DNA of 64,000 nucleotides from Mariniphaga sp. (GCA_028702595.1 JAQVON010000005.1:29736-93735); one strand, 5' to 3'; counted from the first letter of the stretch, positions 1 to 9,434 are shown. Notes: generated from the sequence alone by a model not told the origin. Program-made: numbers and translations.

Positions 1-1367
1 ATTTTAAAATCGGTTTTCGAGTCGATGAGCTCGCTGTAAGCCTGCTGCCACTGGGTTTGTGCAATCAGGTATTCGGTAATGGTTTCCATGCCTACTTCAT
101 AATTATCGCGGGCTAGGCGTTGGTTTTCCTTTGCCTGTTCCAGTGCAGCTTCGTTAAGCTGAATGCGTTCCCACGCCAGTTGCAGGTTCATTCGGGCCTG
201 TTCGGTTTCCAGTTTTAACAGTTGCTTATTTTTTTCCAGTTCAAGCTCTTGGATTTCCTTGTCGATCTTTGCGGCATTTATTTTTTTCACTCCTTCGCCC
301 CAGTGGAAAATCGGTATTTTCACCGATGCCAGCACATTCAAACTGGTGTTTGAAAGATTGATTCCGCCAAAATCGATTCCCCCTATGTGGTTGTACCCGG
401 CCTGAACTCCGGCGACAGGCAGAAAGTCGGCTTTGGTCATTTTAATTTGCTGTTCCTGCAGATCGATGTTTTTTTGCAACAATCTATATTCCGGACGTTG
501 GTACACTGTTTCATTTTCAGCTGTCAAATCAGAGGGGAAACTTACTGAAACTACAGTATCAACAGCTGCGATTGATGTACTGAAAGGTAGTCCGGTTACC
601 CTGCACAATTCCATGCGGCTGAGTTCGAGTCCGTTTTGGGCTTTTTGTAAATTCAATTTGGCGTTATTCCATTCTACTTGTGCTTTCAGCAAGTCATTGC
701 GATTCGTCATGCCCACCTCATGTGCGTCTTGTGCTATTTTTACCAGTTCTGTCAGCATATCCACTGCCTGCTGTGCCAGTTTCACTTTTTGGGAAACTGA
801 GATATAAGTCCAGTAGGCATTATCAGCTTCGACAATGGTGTTCATTTGGTGAAGCGTTTGGTTGTCACCGGCCATCTCTATGCCAATGTCGGCCATTTTG
901 TTTCCGGCATTAATCTTACCACCGGTAAAAACGGGTTGTTCCAAAGCAATTCCTGCCAGGTATGCTCCGCTCAGGCTCACATTCAGCGGCAGCCAGGAAT
1001 ACATGTTGAAAACCGGATTACCGTCGGGGCCTGTTACCGCTTCTCCTGTCGTTGGATTTATCATGATGTTGGGTTCCAGCTTGCCGGTTTGCGGATTGAG
1101 AATCTGTGTGGGCAACGTCAGCTCCATTTCAAAATCTTGATCCTGATAAATTCCCATTCCGGTTGCCGATAAGGATGGCAAACGCATGGTGCGGACGGCT
1201 GCCTTTTGTGTTGCTGCCTTTTCAACTTGTTTGGCAGCTACTTTCAGATTTTCGTTTTTATTTAGTGCCATTTCCCGGGCTTGCTGTAAACTCATCTGTT
1301 CCTGGCATGTTCCCGTTATCCAGAAATTCAGAAAAATAAAAAACAAGATATAATGGATTGTCTTCAT
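1..1367 (-). CDS. TolC-family outer membrane efflux protein (3' end outside window)
   Basis: Outer membrane channel of a tripartite RND efflux system. The reverse strand reads open from an ATG at 1367 to the left edge, about 455 residues, so it is absent from the ORF track only because its stop lies outside. The translation starts with a signal peptide (MKTIHYILFFIFLNFW...) and goes on with the helical Gln/Glu/Ala-rich pattern of OEP repeats, such as SLQQAREMALNKNENLKVAA near residue 25. Its ATG overlaps the TGA of the upstream pump gene (ATGA), so the two are translationally coupled. Family assignment is firm; the exported substrate cannot be read from the sequence. Confidence 0.9.
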   Translation of the reverse strand, partial: MKTIHYILFFIFLNFWITGTCQEQMSLQQAREMALNKNENLKVAAKQVEKAATQKAAVRTMRLPSLSATGMGIYQDQDFEMELTLPTQILNPQTGKLEPNIMINPTTGEAVTGPDGNPVFNMYSWLPLNVSLSGAYLAGIALEQPVFTGGKINAGNKMADIGIEMAGDNQTLHQMNTIVEADNAYWTYISVSQKVKLAQQAVDMLTELVKIAQDAHEVGMTNRNDLLKAQVEWNNAKLNLQKAQNGLELSRMELCRVTGLPFSTSIAAVDTVVSVSFPSDLTAENETVYQRPEYRLLQKNIDLQEQQIKMTKADFLPVAGVQAGYNHIGGIDFGGINLSNTSLNVLASVKIPIFHWGEGVKKINAAKIDKEIQELELEKNKQLLKLETEQARMNLQLAWERIQLNEAALEQAKENQRLARDNYEVGMETITEYLIAQTQWQQAYSELIDSKTDFK

Positions 1368-4300
1368 GATGCTATTTCTATTATTGTTTCAGGTTTTTTG
1401 ATTTGTTTTACTCCATAAAATGCTGCGTATAATATGGGTACAAAAATTAATGTGATGAGTGTACCCACCAGCAACCCACTGATAATAGCCACGGCCATAC
1501 TCACATACATGGGGTCAGTGAGCAACGGAATCATCCCCAGGATAGTGGTGAATGAGGCCATCAGCACCGGCCGTGTGCGTGAAATAGTGGCATTAATAAG
1601 CGCCTGGTGTTTTTCTACCCCCTCAGCAATGAGCATTTCTACTTCATCGAGTAATACGATGGCATTTTTTACAATCATCCCCATCAAACCAAATGAGCCA
1701 ATGATGGCCATAAACGTAAACGGTTGTCCGGCCAGGATCATCCCCGGCACAATTCCAATAAATGCCATGGGGATGCAACTCAGAACGATGAGTGGTTTTT
1801 TGAAATCGTTGAAAAGCAGGATGAGTGCTAGAATGATGAGCATAATAGAAATGGGCAGGTACCTGAAAATATTGCGTAATGCATCTCCCTGCAGCTCATG
1901 TTCGCCAACCCAGGCAGCGTTGTAGCCATCGGGTAGTTGAATATCTTCAATATCTTTCAGCATGGTTTTGCGTACCAGTGCCGGGCTGTAATCTTCCTGT
2001 GGTTCGCATTGTATCTGGATAGTCCGCTGGCCGTTTACCCGTCGCACCACCTGGTCCTTCCAGTGGAGATTAATCCCCTGTGTAACGGCACTCAGAGGCA
2101 CCGGACTAATCAGTTCATCCATCAAGTCATCCGCTGGTTTTATGCCCGTGAGCAACTCCTGAACTGTACTTTTATCCACACCTGAAAGGTTGGGTATCAT
2201 GCTCCAGACCGGGATGTCTTCCAGGTTTTCAATACGGGAACCATCGTTGTTGCGCAGTTTCATAACAATACCTACGCGGGTTTGTCCTTCAAAATATTCT
2301 CCAATGGGAAGCCCATCGGTGGCAGCCAGAATGGCATTGCTCACATCGGAGCGGGTGGTTCCTGCACGCTGTGCCGACTGCCGGGAATATTCAGCCACCA
2401 GTGTTTGTCCTGTTGGTTGCCAGTCGTCTTCAATGGTATATGGGTCAGTATAGGGATTATTGCGGAAAATTTCCTTTGCCTGCCTGCTCAAATCACGCAA
2501 TACAGCGGGGTCGGGGCCTGTGAATTCTACTTCCACCGTGTGTGAAGCCTTAACCGAGAGGTTGTATTTTCGGATGCGTGTGCGGGCATCCGGGAAATTA
2601 TGGTGCAGGTACTCACTCAGCACCGGCTTCATGCGGATCATCGTTTCGTAGTCCTCAAAGTTAACAATCAGTTCGCCGTAATTGTCGGCTGCTTCGCCCA
2701 TTGGCCGCACCAGCGCATAACGAGTCGGTGTTTGTCCGTGGCTGGTAACCACCATGTTAACTTCTTCGAGCGAAAGCAGATGTTCTGTAATTTGCTGCAA
2801 ATCTTCGTTCACTTTTTGTGGGCTGAAGCCTGCCGGAAGCTTATATTCAATGTAAACCTGGTTGTAGTTGAAATCGGGGAAAAAAGTTTTTTTGATGTTG
2901 TTGAAATGGATCGCCGCAACTGCAAGTAGTAAAATTGCAACAATCAGCGTAACAGTCTTATAGTGCAATAGCAGACCCAGTAAATTTCTAAATTTTCGGT
3001 ATGCCCAGCCGTGGTAAAGCTCTTTGCCTTCTTTTTTCTTTTCCCTTTTCAAGAGCATTTTCGAAAAGAGCGGTACCTGCGTCATAGCCAGTGCCCAGCT
3101 GATAAACAGCGAAATGCACAGAACCACAAACAGGTCGCGGGCATATGTTCCGGCGGCATCTTTTGAAAGGTAAACCGGGAGAAATGCTGCTACAGCAATA
3201 AATGTAGCGACGAAAAGTGGTTTGGCAGTTCGTGTTGCCGGATGGATATAAGCTTTTTTCCCTTTTATTCCTTTTTTTAAATCCACCAGAATGCCGTCGA
3301 TAACCACAATGGCATTGTCAACCAGCATACCCATAGCCACAATAAAAGCCCCCAGCGAGATGCGTTGCAATGTTCCACCGGCAGCCAGCAAAATGGGAAA
3401 GGTGGCCAGAATGGTGAGTGCCAGACCACTACCAATGATCAATCCGCTGCGAAAACCCATGGATACCATCAAAACCAAAATGACAATAAGTACCGATGCT
3501 ACAAGGTTCCACATAAACCCATTGATGGCATTTTTCACTAAATCGGGCTGAAAGAACACTTTTTCAAATTCGTAACCCACCGGGATATCTTTTTTTAGTT
3601 CAGTCAGCTTTTTTTCCACGCGTTTACCTACATCCACAATGTTCTCGCCCGATTCCATGGAAAGAGAAATAGCAAGGGCTTTTTTATTGTCCAGGTGCAT
3701 GTCATTTCGGGGTGGGTTGGCATAAACCTCGTTCACCCGGGCAATGTCCGAAAGTTTAAACAGACTTCCGTTGAGGCTTTTAATCATTACATTGGCCACA
3801 TCATCGGCGTTTGTAATTTTACCATTTACCGAAATTGGGAGCAACTGATTGCCAGTTTGCAGGGATCCGGGATATACAGCAGCATTTTCGGCTTGTAACG
3901 CAGCAATCACCTGAAAAGGAAATACACCCATTTTGCCCATTTTGGACGGGTTGAAAACGATCTCGGTGACTGGTTGCTGTTCACCATAAATTTCTACCCG
4001 CGCAACGCCGTCAACACCCAACATTTCGCGCTTGATAAACCGGGCCATATTGCTCATTTCCTTGTATGAATAGCCGTCGGCTGTCATAGCGAAAAACATG
4101 CCGTATACATCGCCAAAATCATCGTATACTACAGGCGACTGTGTGCCCTCGGGTAGTTTGGCAACCACTTCGTTCATCCTTCGGCGCAGGAAATCCCAGC
4201 GCTGTTCAATCTCTTTTTGCGGTACAGTGAGTTCGAGCATCACGGTGATAATCGACAGGTTGGGCATCGATTTCGACCGGATGGTTTCCACGTCTCCCAG

Positions 4301-4519
4301 CGTATTCAGTTCTTCTTCAATGATATTGGTCACCTGCAACTCCACCTCGTGTGCCGAAGCACCCGGATAAAACGTTACAATCTGCGACATCATCACCTTC
4401 AATTCCGGGTCTTCCAGTTTGCTGATGGAGCGAAATGCGAGAATACCACCTGCCACCATGCAAAACAGGATAAACCAGATAATGGCTTTTCTATGGAAAG
4501 TCATTTCAGTAAGATACAT
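1364..4519 (-). CDS. RND efflux transporter permease (AcrB-like), pump 1
   Basis: Inner-membrane proton-driven pump of the RND superfamily, 1051 residues, the usual length. An N-terminal membrane helix precedes the porter domain with a LEDPE motif near residue 36. The TM4 signature GMLVDNAIVVID lies near residue 400 and its TM10 counterpart VKNAIVLLDE near residue 950. It is the middle gene of an adaptor-pump-TolC operon: its ATG overlaps the adaptor's stop by one base (TAATG), and its stop overlaps the TolC start. It resembles hydrophobe/amphiphile exporters more than CzcA/CusA metal pumps. The substrate is unknown. Confidence 0.95.
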   Translation of the reverse strand: MYLTEMTFHRKAIIWFILFCMVAGGILAFRSISKLEDPELKVMMSQIVTFYPGASAHEVELQVTNIIEEELNTLGDVETIRSKSMPNLSIITVMLELTVPQKEIEQRWDFLRRRMNEVVAKLPEGTQSPVVYDDFGDVYGMFFAMTADGYSYKEMSNMARFIKREMLGVDGVARVEIYGEQQPVTEIVFNPSKMGKMGVFPFQVIAALQAENAAVYPGSLQTGNQLLPISVNGKITNADDVANVMIKSLNGSLFKLSDIARVNEVYANPPRNDMHLDNKKALAISLSMESGENIVDVGKRVEKKLTELKKDIPVGYEFEKVFFQPDLVKNAINGFMWNLVASVLIVILVLMVSMGFRSGLIIGSGLALTILATFPILLAAGGTLQRISLGAFIVAMGMLVDNAIVVIDGILVDLKKGIKGKKAYIHPATRTAKPLFVATFIAVAAFLPVYLSKDAAGTYARDLFVVLCISLFISWALAMTQVPLFSKMLLKREKKKEGKELYHGWAYRKFRNLLGLLLHYKTVTLIVAILLLAVAAIHFNNIKKTFFPDFNYNQVYIEYKLPAGFSPQKVNEDLQQITEHLLSLEEVNMVVTSHGQTPTRYALVRPMGEAADNYGELIVNFEDYETMIRMKPVLSEYLHHNFPDARTRIRKYNLSVKASHTVEVEFTGPDPAVLRDLSRQAKEIFRNNPYTDPYTIEDDWQPTGQTLVAEYSRQSAQRAGTTRSDVSNAILAATDGLPIGEYFEGQTRVGIVMKLRNNDGSRIENLEDIPVWSMIPNLSGVDKSTVQELLTGIKPADDLMDELISPVPLSAVTQGINLHWKDQVVRRVNGQRTIQIQCEPQEDYSPALVRKTMLKDIEDIQLPDGYNAAWVGEHELQGDALRNIFRYLPISIMLIILALILLFNDFKKPLIVLSCIPMAFIGIVPGMILAGQPFTFMAIIGSFGLMGMIVKNAIVLLDEVEMLIAEGVEKHQALINATISRTRPVLMASFTTILGMIPLLTDPMYVSMAVAIISGLLVGTLITLIFVPILYAAFYGVKQIKKPETIIEIAS

Positions 4520-5586
4520 TACAACAGCCCTCCTACATTGGTTTCGGACACCGGTGCCAGCGGTTCTACCTTGTCGTTTTCATGGAGGCTGCTCGCACCA
4601 GCTATCACTACATGCTCGTTTATCTGAACACCGTGGGTAATGCCAATGCGGCCGTTGCCGGTGAGTGGCCCGGTTACTACCTCGCGTTTTCTTACCGTAC
4701 CTCCTGATTCGTAAACCCAAACGTATGTTTTGCCGTTTTCATAAAAAAGGGCATTCAACGATACGGAGGCCATGGATCTAGTATTGTTTTTCAGCAGGAT
4801 GTTCACCTGAATGTCCATACCGGGTGCCAGTTTTGGCTGAGTGGCAGAATTGATACGCAATTGCACCTTATACAACTGGTTGTTGCTGGCTTTTCTGCTA
4901 TAACTCAGCAAGTCGAGAGGGAATTCTTCCTTCGATACAGTGGGTTGGAGGCCTGAAAATGTAATGATGCCTTTTCGTTCTGCATACAGCGCAACCGGGA
5001 TTTCCACTTCCACCTGATAGTGTCCTGTATTAATCATAGTAATCACGGGCATTCCGGCATCCACCATTTCATTTTCCAGGAAATTTATTTTTTGAATGTA
5101 GCCCGAAACCGGGGCTTTGAGTTTGGTGTCATGAAGCTGATTTTTGGCATGTTTGAGTTGTATTTCTACCATTTTCAATCCCGAAACGGCCTTGTCGTAG
5201 TCTTTGCCAGCCACACTCTTCCGGTTGTGCAATTCAATCACCCGGTTGACTTCGGCTTTTACCTGGTCGTATTGCGCCTGTGCGGCCGCCAGTTGCACCT
5301 CGTAATCGCGGGTGTCCATCTGGGCTACCACCTGCCCGGCTTGAATAAAGTCACCTTCATTGACCATCATTTTTCGGATAGGACCTGCTACACGGAAAGC
5401 TACGTTTATTTGGGCGGCTTCTTTTAATATTCCGGGAAAAGACCTGACCGAAACAGAATCGGCTTGCTGAACCGGTTCAATTTTTACTTTGCGAATTATG
5501 CTGTTTTGCTTGTTATTGTTCGTAGTGCAACCAACCAGTAAAGTTAGACTAAGCAAAAGCATTAAACTGTTTTTAGATGGTTTCAT
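4519..5586 (-). CDS. RND efflux periplasmic adaptor (HlyD/MFP family), lipoprotein
   Basis: Membrane fusion protein that bridges pump and channel, 355 residues. A lipoprotein signal with lipobox-like LLVGC puts the acylated Cys near residue 20. A biotinyl-lipoyl half-domain (GDFIQAGQVVAQMDTRDYEV) then leads into a coiled-coil hairpin rich in Ala/Gln/Val, and beta-barrel and membrane-proximal domains follow. It is the first gene of the three-gene minus-strand operon. The 265 bp upstream must hold the promoter, but I could not place a clear -7 element there and no regulator gene adjoins. Confidence 0.93.
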   Translation of the reverse strand: MKPSKNSLMLLLSLTLLVGCTTNNNKQNSIIRKVKIEPVQQADSVSVRSFPGILKEAAQINVAFRVAGPIRKMMVNEGDFIQAGQVVAQMDTRDYEVQLAAAQAQYDQVKAEVNRVIELHNRKSVAGKDYDKAVSGLKMVEIQLKHAKNQLHDTKLKAPVSGYIQKINFLENEMVDAGMPVITMINTGHYQVEVEIPVALYAERKGIITFSGLQPTVSKEEFPLDLLSYSRKASNNQLYKVQLRINSATQPKLAPGMDIQVNILLKNNTRSMASVSLNALFYENGKTYVWVYESGGTVRKREVVTGPLTGNGRIGITHGVQINEHVVIAGASSLHENDKVEPLAPVSETNVGGLL

Positions 5587-5851
5587 TAAAATAGGATTTA
5601 ATTAATGTACTGTATATTAGACGGATATATATTAGTATTCATGCTGTAATTTCATATCACGTAGATTATTGGTTTTATTTTTTGCCTGTTTATTTATTTG
5701 ATCATGCTCGTTTCATGGCTACATCTGGTTCAGTTTTAACAGGGATTTTTGGTTAATTCGGTAAGGAATTGCAATTTATTAGCTTCAGGATGCTTGTTGC
5801 CCAAAAAAAGTACTGAAGTGATCAAATTGGTGTTTGAATTGAAAGGATTCA

Positions 5852-6088
5852 TTACTCACGGAATTCCCGGATTCTTTCCTGTGTTATTTCTCTGCCCAAT
5901 TCAATCAGTTCAGGAGTTTTAAGAAACTCAAATGTTTTGGTTGAGTCGGCCGGAATGTTGATATCTGGTTTATTGAGTTCCAGCAAGAGGTGTGAGATGC
6001 GGGTAAGTATGTGGGGTGAGGTGTGCTGCTGCAGGGTGAGGTGTGCTGCTGCAGGGTGAGGTATCACTGGCTTCCTCCCGAAAATCAA
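5852..6088 (-). pseudogene. doubtful short ORF, possible gene remnant
   Basis: A 78-codon reading frame with only a TTG start and no evident ribosome site. The first part (AAAHLTLQQHT...) is translated from a 20-bp tandem repeat and looks artificial. The second half (PADSTKTFEFLKTPELIELG) has a normal amino-acid composition and could be the C-terminal end of a lost gene. I do not recognise a family. The period of 20 is not a multiple of three, so repeat gain or loss would shift the frame, which argues against an intact gene. Confidence 0.25.
6014..6062. repeat. 20-bp tandem repeat, about 2.4 copies
   Basis: The unit gggtgaggtgtgctgctgca occurs twice without change at 6014-6033 and 6034-6053, followed by a 9-nt partial copy. 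It lies inside the doubtful 78-codon ORF. Confidence 0.9.
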
Positions 6089-6176
6089 GGCACAGAGAAT
6101 TTTTCAACCGTTGTGGTTTCAAGAAGTTGGATGTTATATTGTTAGATGAAAGTGTTTTTTTGAAGAGAATATTTTT

Positions 6177-6184
6177 TATCTTTG
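6177..6184 (+). promoter_or_regulatory. -7 promoter element of cmoA
   Basis: TATCTTTG matches the Bacteroidota -7 consensus TAnnTTTG and lies 30 nt before the cmoA ATG. A TTTG at 6159-6162 is closer than the usual -33 spacing, so only the -7 box is claimed. Confidence 0.5.
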
Positions 6185-6214
6185 AACGATTTTTAAAATT
6201 AAATTTTTAAGAAT

Positions 6215-6940
6215 ATGCTAGTTGACACTGTCTTTAAGAATAAAATAGAGAAGTCCTCTGATTTCAAATTTGATGCTGCCGTAGCTACTGTTTTTGATGA
6301 CATGCTGGTGCGTTCGGTGCCGTTGTATCTTGAGATGCAGCGTATGATCACTGAGCTGGCCAGAGATTATGCTGTGCCGGGTACAAATCTTTATGATCTG
6401 GGCTGTTCAACCGGAACTACACTTATGTCGCTCAATAAGGTGTTAGATGACTCTATCCGGTTTGTCGGGATTGATTACTCGGAGGATATGCTTAAAATCT
6501 GCCGGTCCAACTTTGAGGAACAGCAGTTTTCCCGTCCCTATGAGTTACAGGCAGCAGACCTGAATCATTCTATTCAGATTGAAGATGCATCGGTTGTTGT
6601 TTCCTGCCTGACCCTGCAGTTTGTTCGCCCCATGTATAGGGAAAAACTGCTTCGTACTGTTTGGGAAAAGATGAATGAAGGTGGATGCATTATTTTGATC
6701 GAAAAAGTGCTGGCCGATCACCATGAATTTAACCGGCAGATGATCAAATATTATTATGATCTGAAACGCCGAAACAGTTATGATGATCTGGAAATTTCAC
6801 AGAAGAGGGAAGCTTTGGAGAACATACTGATTCCCTATAAACTGAGTGAAAACATCGAACTGTTAAAACAGGTGGGATTTCGGGATAGCGAAACATTTTT
6901 GAAGTGGTATAACTTTGCTGGGTTGATCGCGTTTAAATAA
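6215..6940 (+). CDS. cmoA: carboxy-S-adenosyl-L-methionine synthase CmoA
   Basis: Predicted to make carboxy-SAM from SAM and prephenate for wobble-uridine modification (cmo5U34) of tRNA. The protein has 241 residues, close to the 247 of E. coli CmoA. Family features include FDDMLVRSVPLYLEMQRMI near residues 28-46, SAM-binding motif I LYDLGCSTGTT near 60-70, and VGIDYSEDML. It is a monocistronic plus-strand gene. The partner CmoB, which uses Cx-SAM, is not in this window. The main alternative, a generic class I methyltransferase, is less likely given the N-terminal block. Confidence 0.87.
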   Translation: MLVDTVFKNKIEKSSDFKFDAAVATVFDDMLVRSVPLYLEMQRMITELARDYAVPGTNLYDLGCSTGTTLMSLNKVLDDSIRFVGIDYSEDMLKICRSNFEEQQFSRPYELQAADLNHSIQIEDASVVVSCLTLQFVRPMYREKLLRTVWEKMNEGGCIILIEKVLADHHEFNRQMIKYYYDLKRRNSYDDLEISQKREALENILIPYKLSENIELLKQVGFRDSETFLKWYNFAGLIAFK

Positions 6941-7019
6941 AGTCCGTTGACTGCGTTATGCTTGCCCTCAAAATGGTTGTTTACGTATAGTAAACTCATA
7001 TTTTTCGGACTTTGCAAGC
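6939..7019. other. structured intergenic region (nested inverted repeats)
   Basis: AAAGTCCG (6939-6946) pairs with CGGACTTT (7006-7013) and encloses a second stem GTTTAC/GTAAAC (6979-6984 and 6990-6995). A competing pairing GCTTGC/GCAAGC (6960-6965 and 7014-7019) is also possible. It lies just after the cmoA stop, so a terminator is the simplest reading, though no T tract follows. Confidence 0.35.
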
Positions 7020-7103
7020 CTTGTCAGCGAACTTACCAGACCAGACTCTTAACTTTTAAGACGAAAACGAAATAGTATTATTGTTTCACCTTGAAAAAAG
7101 CAG

Positions 7104-7784
7104 ATGTTTGTAAAATTAGGGAATTGGCTTTTTCATTACAGAAATTTTTTATTTCCGGTCTTTTATGCGGCCTTGTTTATTCCGTCCCTCCCGGTTTTCA
7201 CTAAAACGATTTATGCTGAGACAGCAGGCGTTGTGATTATTTTAGCCGGGATGTTGGTGAGGGCGATCACTATTGGGCTGGTTTATATTGTCAGAGGGGG
7301 GAGGAACCGCACCATTTTTGCCGATAATCTTGTCACTGAAGGGATCTACCACATTTGTCGCAATCCGATGTATTTGGGAAATATATTGCTGCTGCTTGGG
7401 TTTGGCCTGTTTGCTAACTCGCTGTGGTTTATGGCTGTTTTCTTTCCTCTGTTTGTGCTTTTTTATGCAGCCATTATAAAAGCGGAGGAAGCATTTCTTC
7501 AAAATAAATTTGGGGATGAATTTCGCAGGTACAAAAAAAATGTTCGTGCCCTGATCCCTCATCTGGATAGGATTAACACTGCGTTTTATGGACATTCATT
7601 CAAATGGAAAAAGGTGCTGAGCAAGGAACACAATTCACTTTACCTTTACTTGTCGGGCATTCTGCTTTTATTGCTGTTAAAGGAGAGAATGGAGTTCCGG
7701 CTGTTTATCGTGGTTTTTTTGCTGATCAGTGTTATTTATGGAGTTATTAAATGGTTTAAGAAGCGCCGGTTACTGGAGGATTAA
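7104..7784 (+). CDS. ICMT/PEMT-like membrane methyltransferase
   Basis: Integral membrane SAM-dependent methyltransferase of the isoprenylcysteine/phospholipid methyltransferase superfamily, 226 residues with about five membrane helices. The family hallmark GIYHICRNPMYLGN lies near residues 86-100, followed by a Glu pair (KAEEAFLQNKFGDEFRRY) that closes the SAM site. The last third carries an extra hydrophobic pair (LYLYLSGILLLLLL). It is first in a run of five plus-strand genes, three of them phospholipid-type enzymes, so a lipid substrate such as a phosphatidylethanolamine-like headgroup is a reasonable inference. The actual substrate is unknown. Confidence 0.8.
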   Translation: MFVKLGNWLFHYRNFLFPVFYAALFIPSLPVFTKTIYAETAGVVIILAGMLVRAITIGLVYIVRGGRNRTIFADNLVTEGIYHICRNPMYLGNILLLLGFGLFANSLWFMAVFFPLFVLFYAAIIKAEEAFLQNKFGDEFRRYKKNVRALIPHLDRINTAFYGHSFKWKKVLSKEHNSLYLYLSGILLLLLLKERMEFRLFIVVFLLISVIYGVIKWFKKRRLLED

Positions 7785-7842
7785 AATCGTACACAATTCA
7801 TGAACTGTTCAGGAATTGTTGTAAAATTAAATAGAACAGGGG

Positions 7843-8661
7843 ATGACCATTTCAATTTTTTATTCAGCGGTTGAGTGCAGTTACTTCTGGTTACCTCTTG
7901 CTGGATTTATCATCGGTTTGGCTGCTTCTATGACTGGTAGCGGAGGTGGATTTTTTTTTCTTCCCGTGCTCGTTCTTTTTTTTCATGTTCCTCCACAAGT
8001 GGCCGTGGCAACATCATTGGCGGCTTCCCTTCCCATAGGTCTCATTGGCTCATTGGGACATTATCGCGAAGGGCATGTTGATGGAAAGCTGTGGGCTGTT
8101 TTTTCTATCACCGGTATCGTTGGAGCCTTAATAGGAGCGGGTATAACCAATTTGACTTCACCAGGCCTGTTAAAGACAGGTTTTGGAATTTATGCCATAT
8201 TGATGGCCATCCCAATATTGATCAATTATTGGAGTAGAAAAAAAGCCAGAACCGTTGGATTAAAGCAGCATAAATATTTAAAAAATCATAAAATTTTCAG
8301 AGGATCTTTCTATGGATTTATTGCAGGAATGGTTGCAGGTACCTTTGGTACAAGCGGAGCAGCGCCGGTTTTGGCTGGATTGCTAACCTTGCGTATTCCG
8401 GTTAAGCGGGTGGTAGGCACTTCCTTGCTGATCGTGTTGATAAATACTATCTTTGCTCTTGGGGCTCACCTGGTGATGGGCGAAACAGACCTTACCCTGG
8501 TTTTATTCCTGGCTGCCGGCTCCGGACTGGGCGCTTATGTGGGAACAAAATTGTTAGCCGGGATGAAAACCGGCCGGGTTGAGGCTCCGGTCAGACTGTG
8601 GTATGCTATAGGAATGATTGTGTTGGGGATGGTTATCATTTTTAGTGAACAACAAAGCTAA
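7843..8661 (+). CDS. TauE/SafE-family membrane transporter
   Basis: A 272-residue polytopic protein of the sulfite exporter TauE/SafE family, probably moving sulfite, sulfonates or similar small anions. The duplicated architecture is visible: ASMTGSGGGFFFLPVL near residue 30 in the first half and AGTFGTSGAAPVLAGLL near residue 167 in the second. It lies 58 nt after the methyltransferase gene and 13 nt before the CDP-diglyceride synthase-like gene. A transporter inside a lipid cluster is unexpected; it may be an independent passenger or may serve a sulfur-containing lipid. Confidence 0.85.
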   Translation: MTISIFYSAVECSYFWLPLAGFIIGLAASMTGSGGGFFFLPVLVLFFHVPPQVAVATSLAASLPIGLIGSLGHYREGHVDGKLWAVFSITGIVGALIGAGITNLTSPGLLKTGFGIYAILMAIPILINYWSRKKARTVGLKQHKYLKNHKIFRGSFYGFIAGMVAGTFGTSGAAPVLAGLLTLRIPVKRVVGTSLLIVLINTIFALGAHLVMGETDLTLVLFLAAGSGLGAYVGTKLLAGMKTGRVEAPVRLWYAIGMIVLGMVIIFSEQQS

Positions 8662-8674
8662 CCGATATAATGAC

Positions 8675-9403
8675 ATGATTCGTACGATCTATTTTTTTAT
8701 TCTTTGTTTTTTTGCCCTTGGAGCCGTTGGATTCTTCTTGATTAACCGGGAAAAGAGTGTACCTGAAGCCCGGGAAAACTGGAAAAAATTCATTGTTTAT
8801 TTCGGAATCATTCACGCGTTGTTTTTAAGTATTGTAATCGACCCTCTCGTTTTCCACTGGTTGGCTGCAGTGATTATTATAGTGGGCATTTTTGAACTGT
8901 TTACATTGCATAAAAATGCCGGCTACCTTAAGAAAAGATTTTTTCTTTTTTCGTTATTCCTGTATGTTTTGGTGGCTTATGGCTTCTATCTTTTCAGCAA
9001 TTCCGGAAAGGAGAAAATTTTATTTGCTTTCCTGGTGCTTTCTATCTTTGATAGTTTCAGCCAGATTGCAGGGCAACTTTGGGGCAGACGAAAGATTTTT
9101 CCAAAAATTAGTCCGAATAAAACAGTAGAAGGCATTATCGGGGGTGCTGTCGTAGCTCTGGGCAGCTCCCTGTTATTTGAGGAGCTGATTGACGGTACAG
9201 CCATTCAAAAGTCTCTTGTCACTATGGCAATTGTACTGTTTGCTTTTCTGGGTGATATGCTAACCTCACTGTACAAAAGAACGTATCATGTGAAAGACTT
9301 TAGTCATTTGATACCAGGACACGGTGGATTCCTTGATCGGTTCGACAGCCTGATAGCCGGAGGAGCAGGAATCACCATGCTGGAAGTAGTTATGAATTAT
9401 TAA
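8675..9403 (+). CDS. phosphatidate cytidylyltransferase-like protein (CdsA family)
   Basis: Predicted to make CDP-diacylglycerol or a related CDP-lipid from CTP and a phospholipid acid. The ORF track begins at 8618 inside the preceding gene; the ATG at 8675, 13 nt after the TauE stop, is preferred and gives 242 residues with several membrane helices. The C-terminal family signature is clear: SPNKTVEGIIGG, then LGDMLTSLYKRTYHVKDFS and LIPGHGGFLDRFDSL. It is somewhat shorter than typical CdsA (about 270-285), so it may be an accessory paralogue rather than the housekeeping enzyme. Confidence 0.85.
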   Translation: MIRTIYFFILCFFALGAVGFFLINREKSVPEARENWKKFIVYFGIIHALFLSIVIDPLVFHWLAAVIIIVGIFELFTLHKNAGYLKKRFFLFSLFLYVLVAYGFYLFSNSGKEKILFAFLVLSIFDSFSQIAGQLWGRRKIFPKISPNKTVEGIIGGAVVALGSSLLFEELIDGTAIQKSLVTMAIVLFAFLGDMLTSLYKRTYHVKDFSHLIPGHGGFLDRFDSLIAGGAGITMLEVVMNY

Positions 9404-9434
9404 AATGGTATACTGGTAACTGAATCGAATTGAA

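Noticed and set aside
163-1339. Several plus-strand ORFs (80-124 codons)
   Set aside because: They are antisense to the partial TolC gene, lack family features, and the minus-strand frame has a signal peptide and OEP pattern.
6014-6062. Short direct repeats considered as CRISPR
   Set aside because: Repeats are contiguous with no spacers and no cas genes are present.
7793-7819. ACAATTC/GAATTGT inverted repeat between the methyltransferase and tauE-like genes
   Set aside because: Weak AT-rich stem with a long loop and no T tract; not supportable as a terminator or operator.
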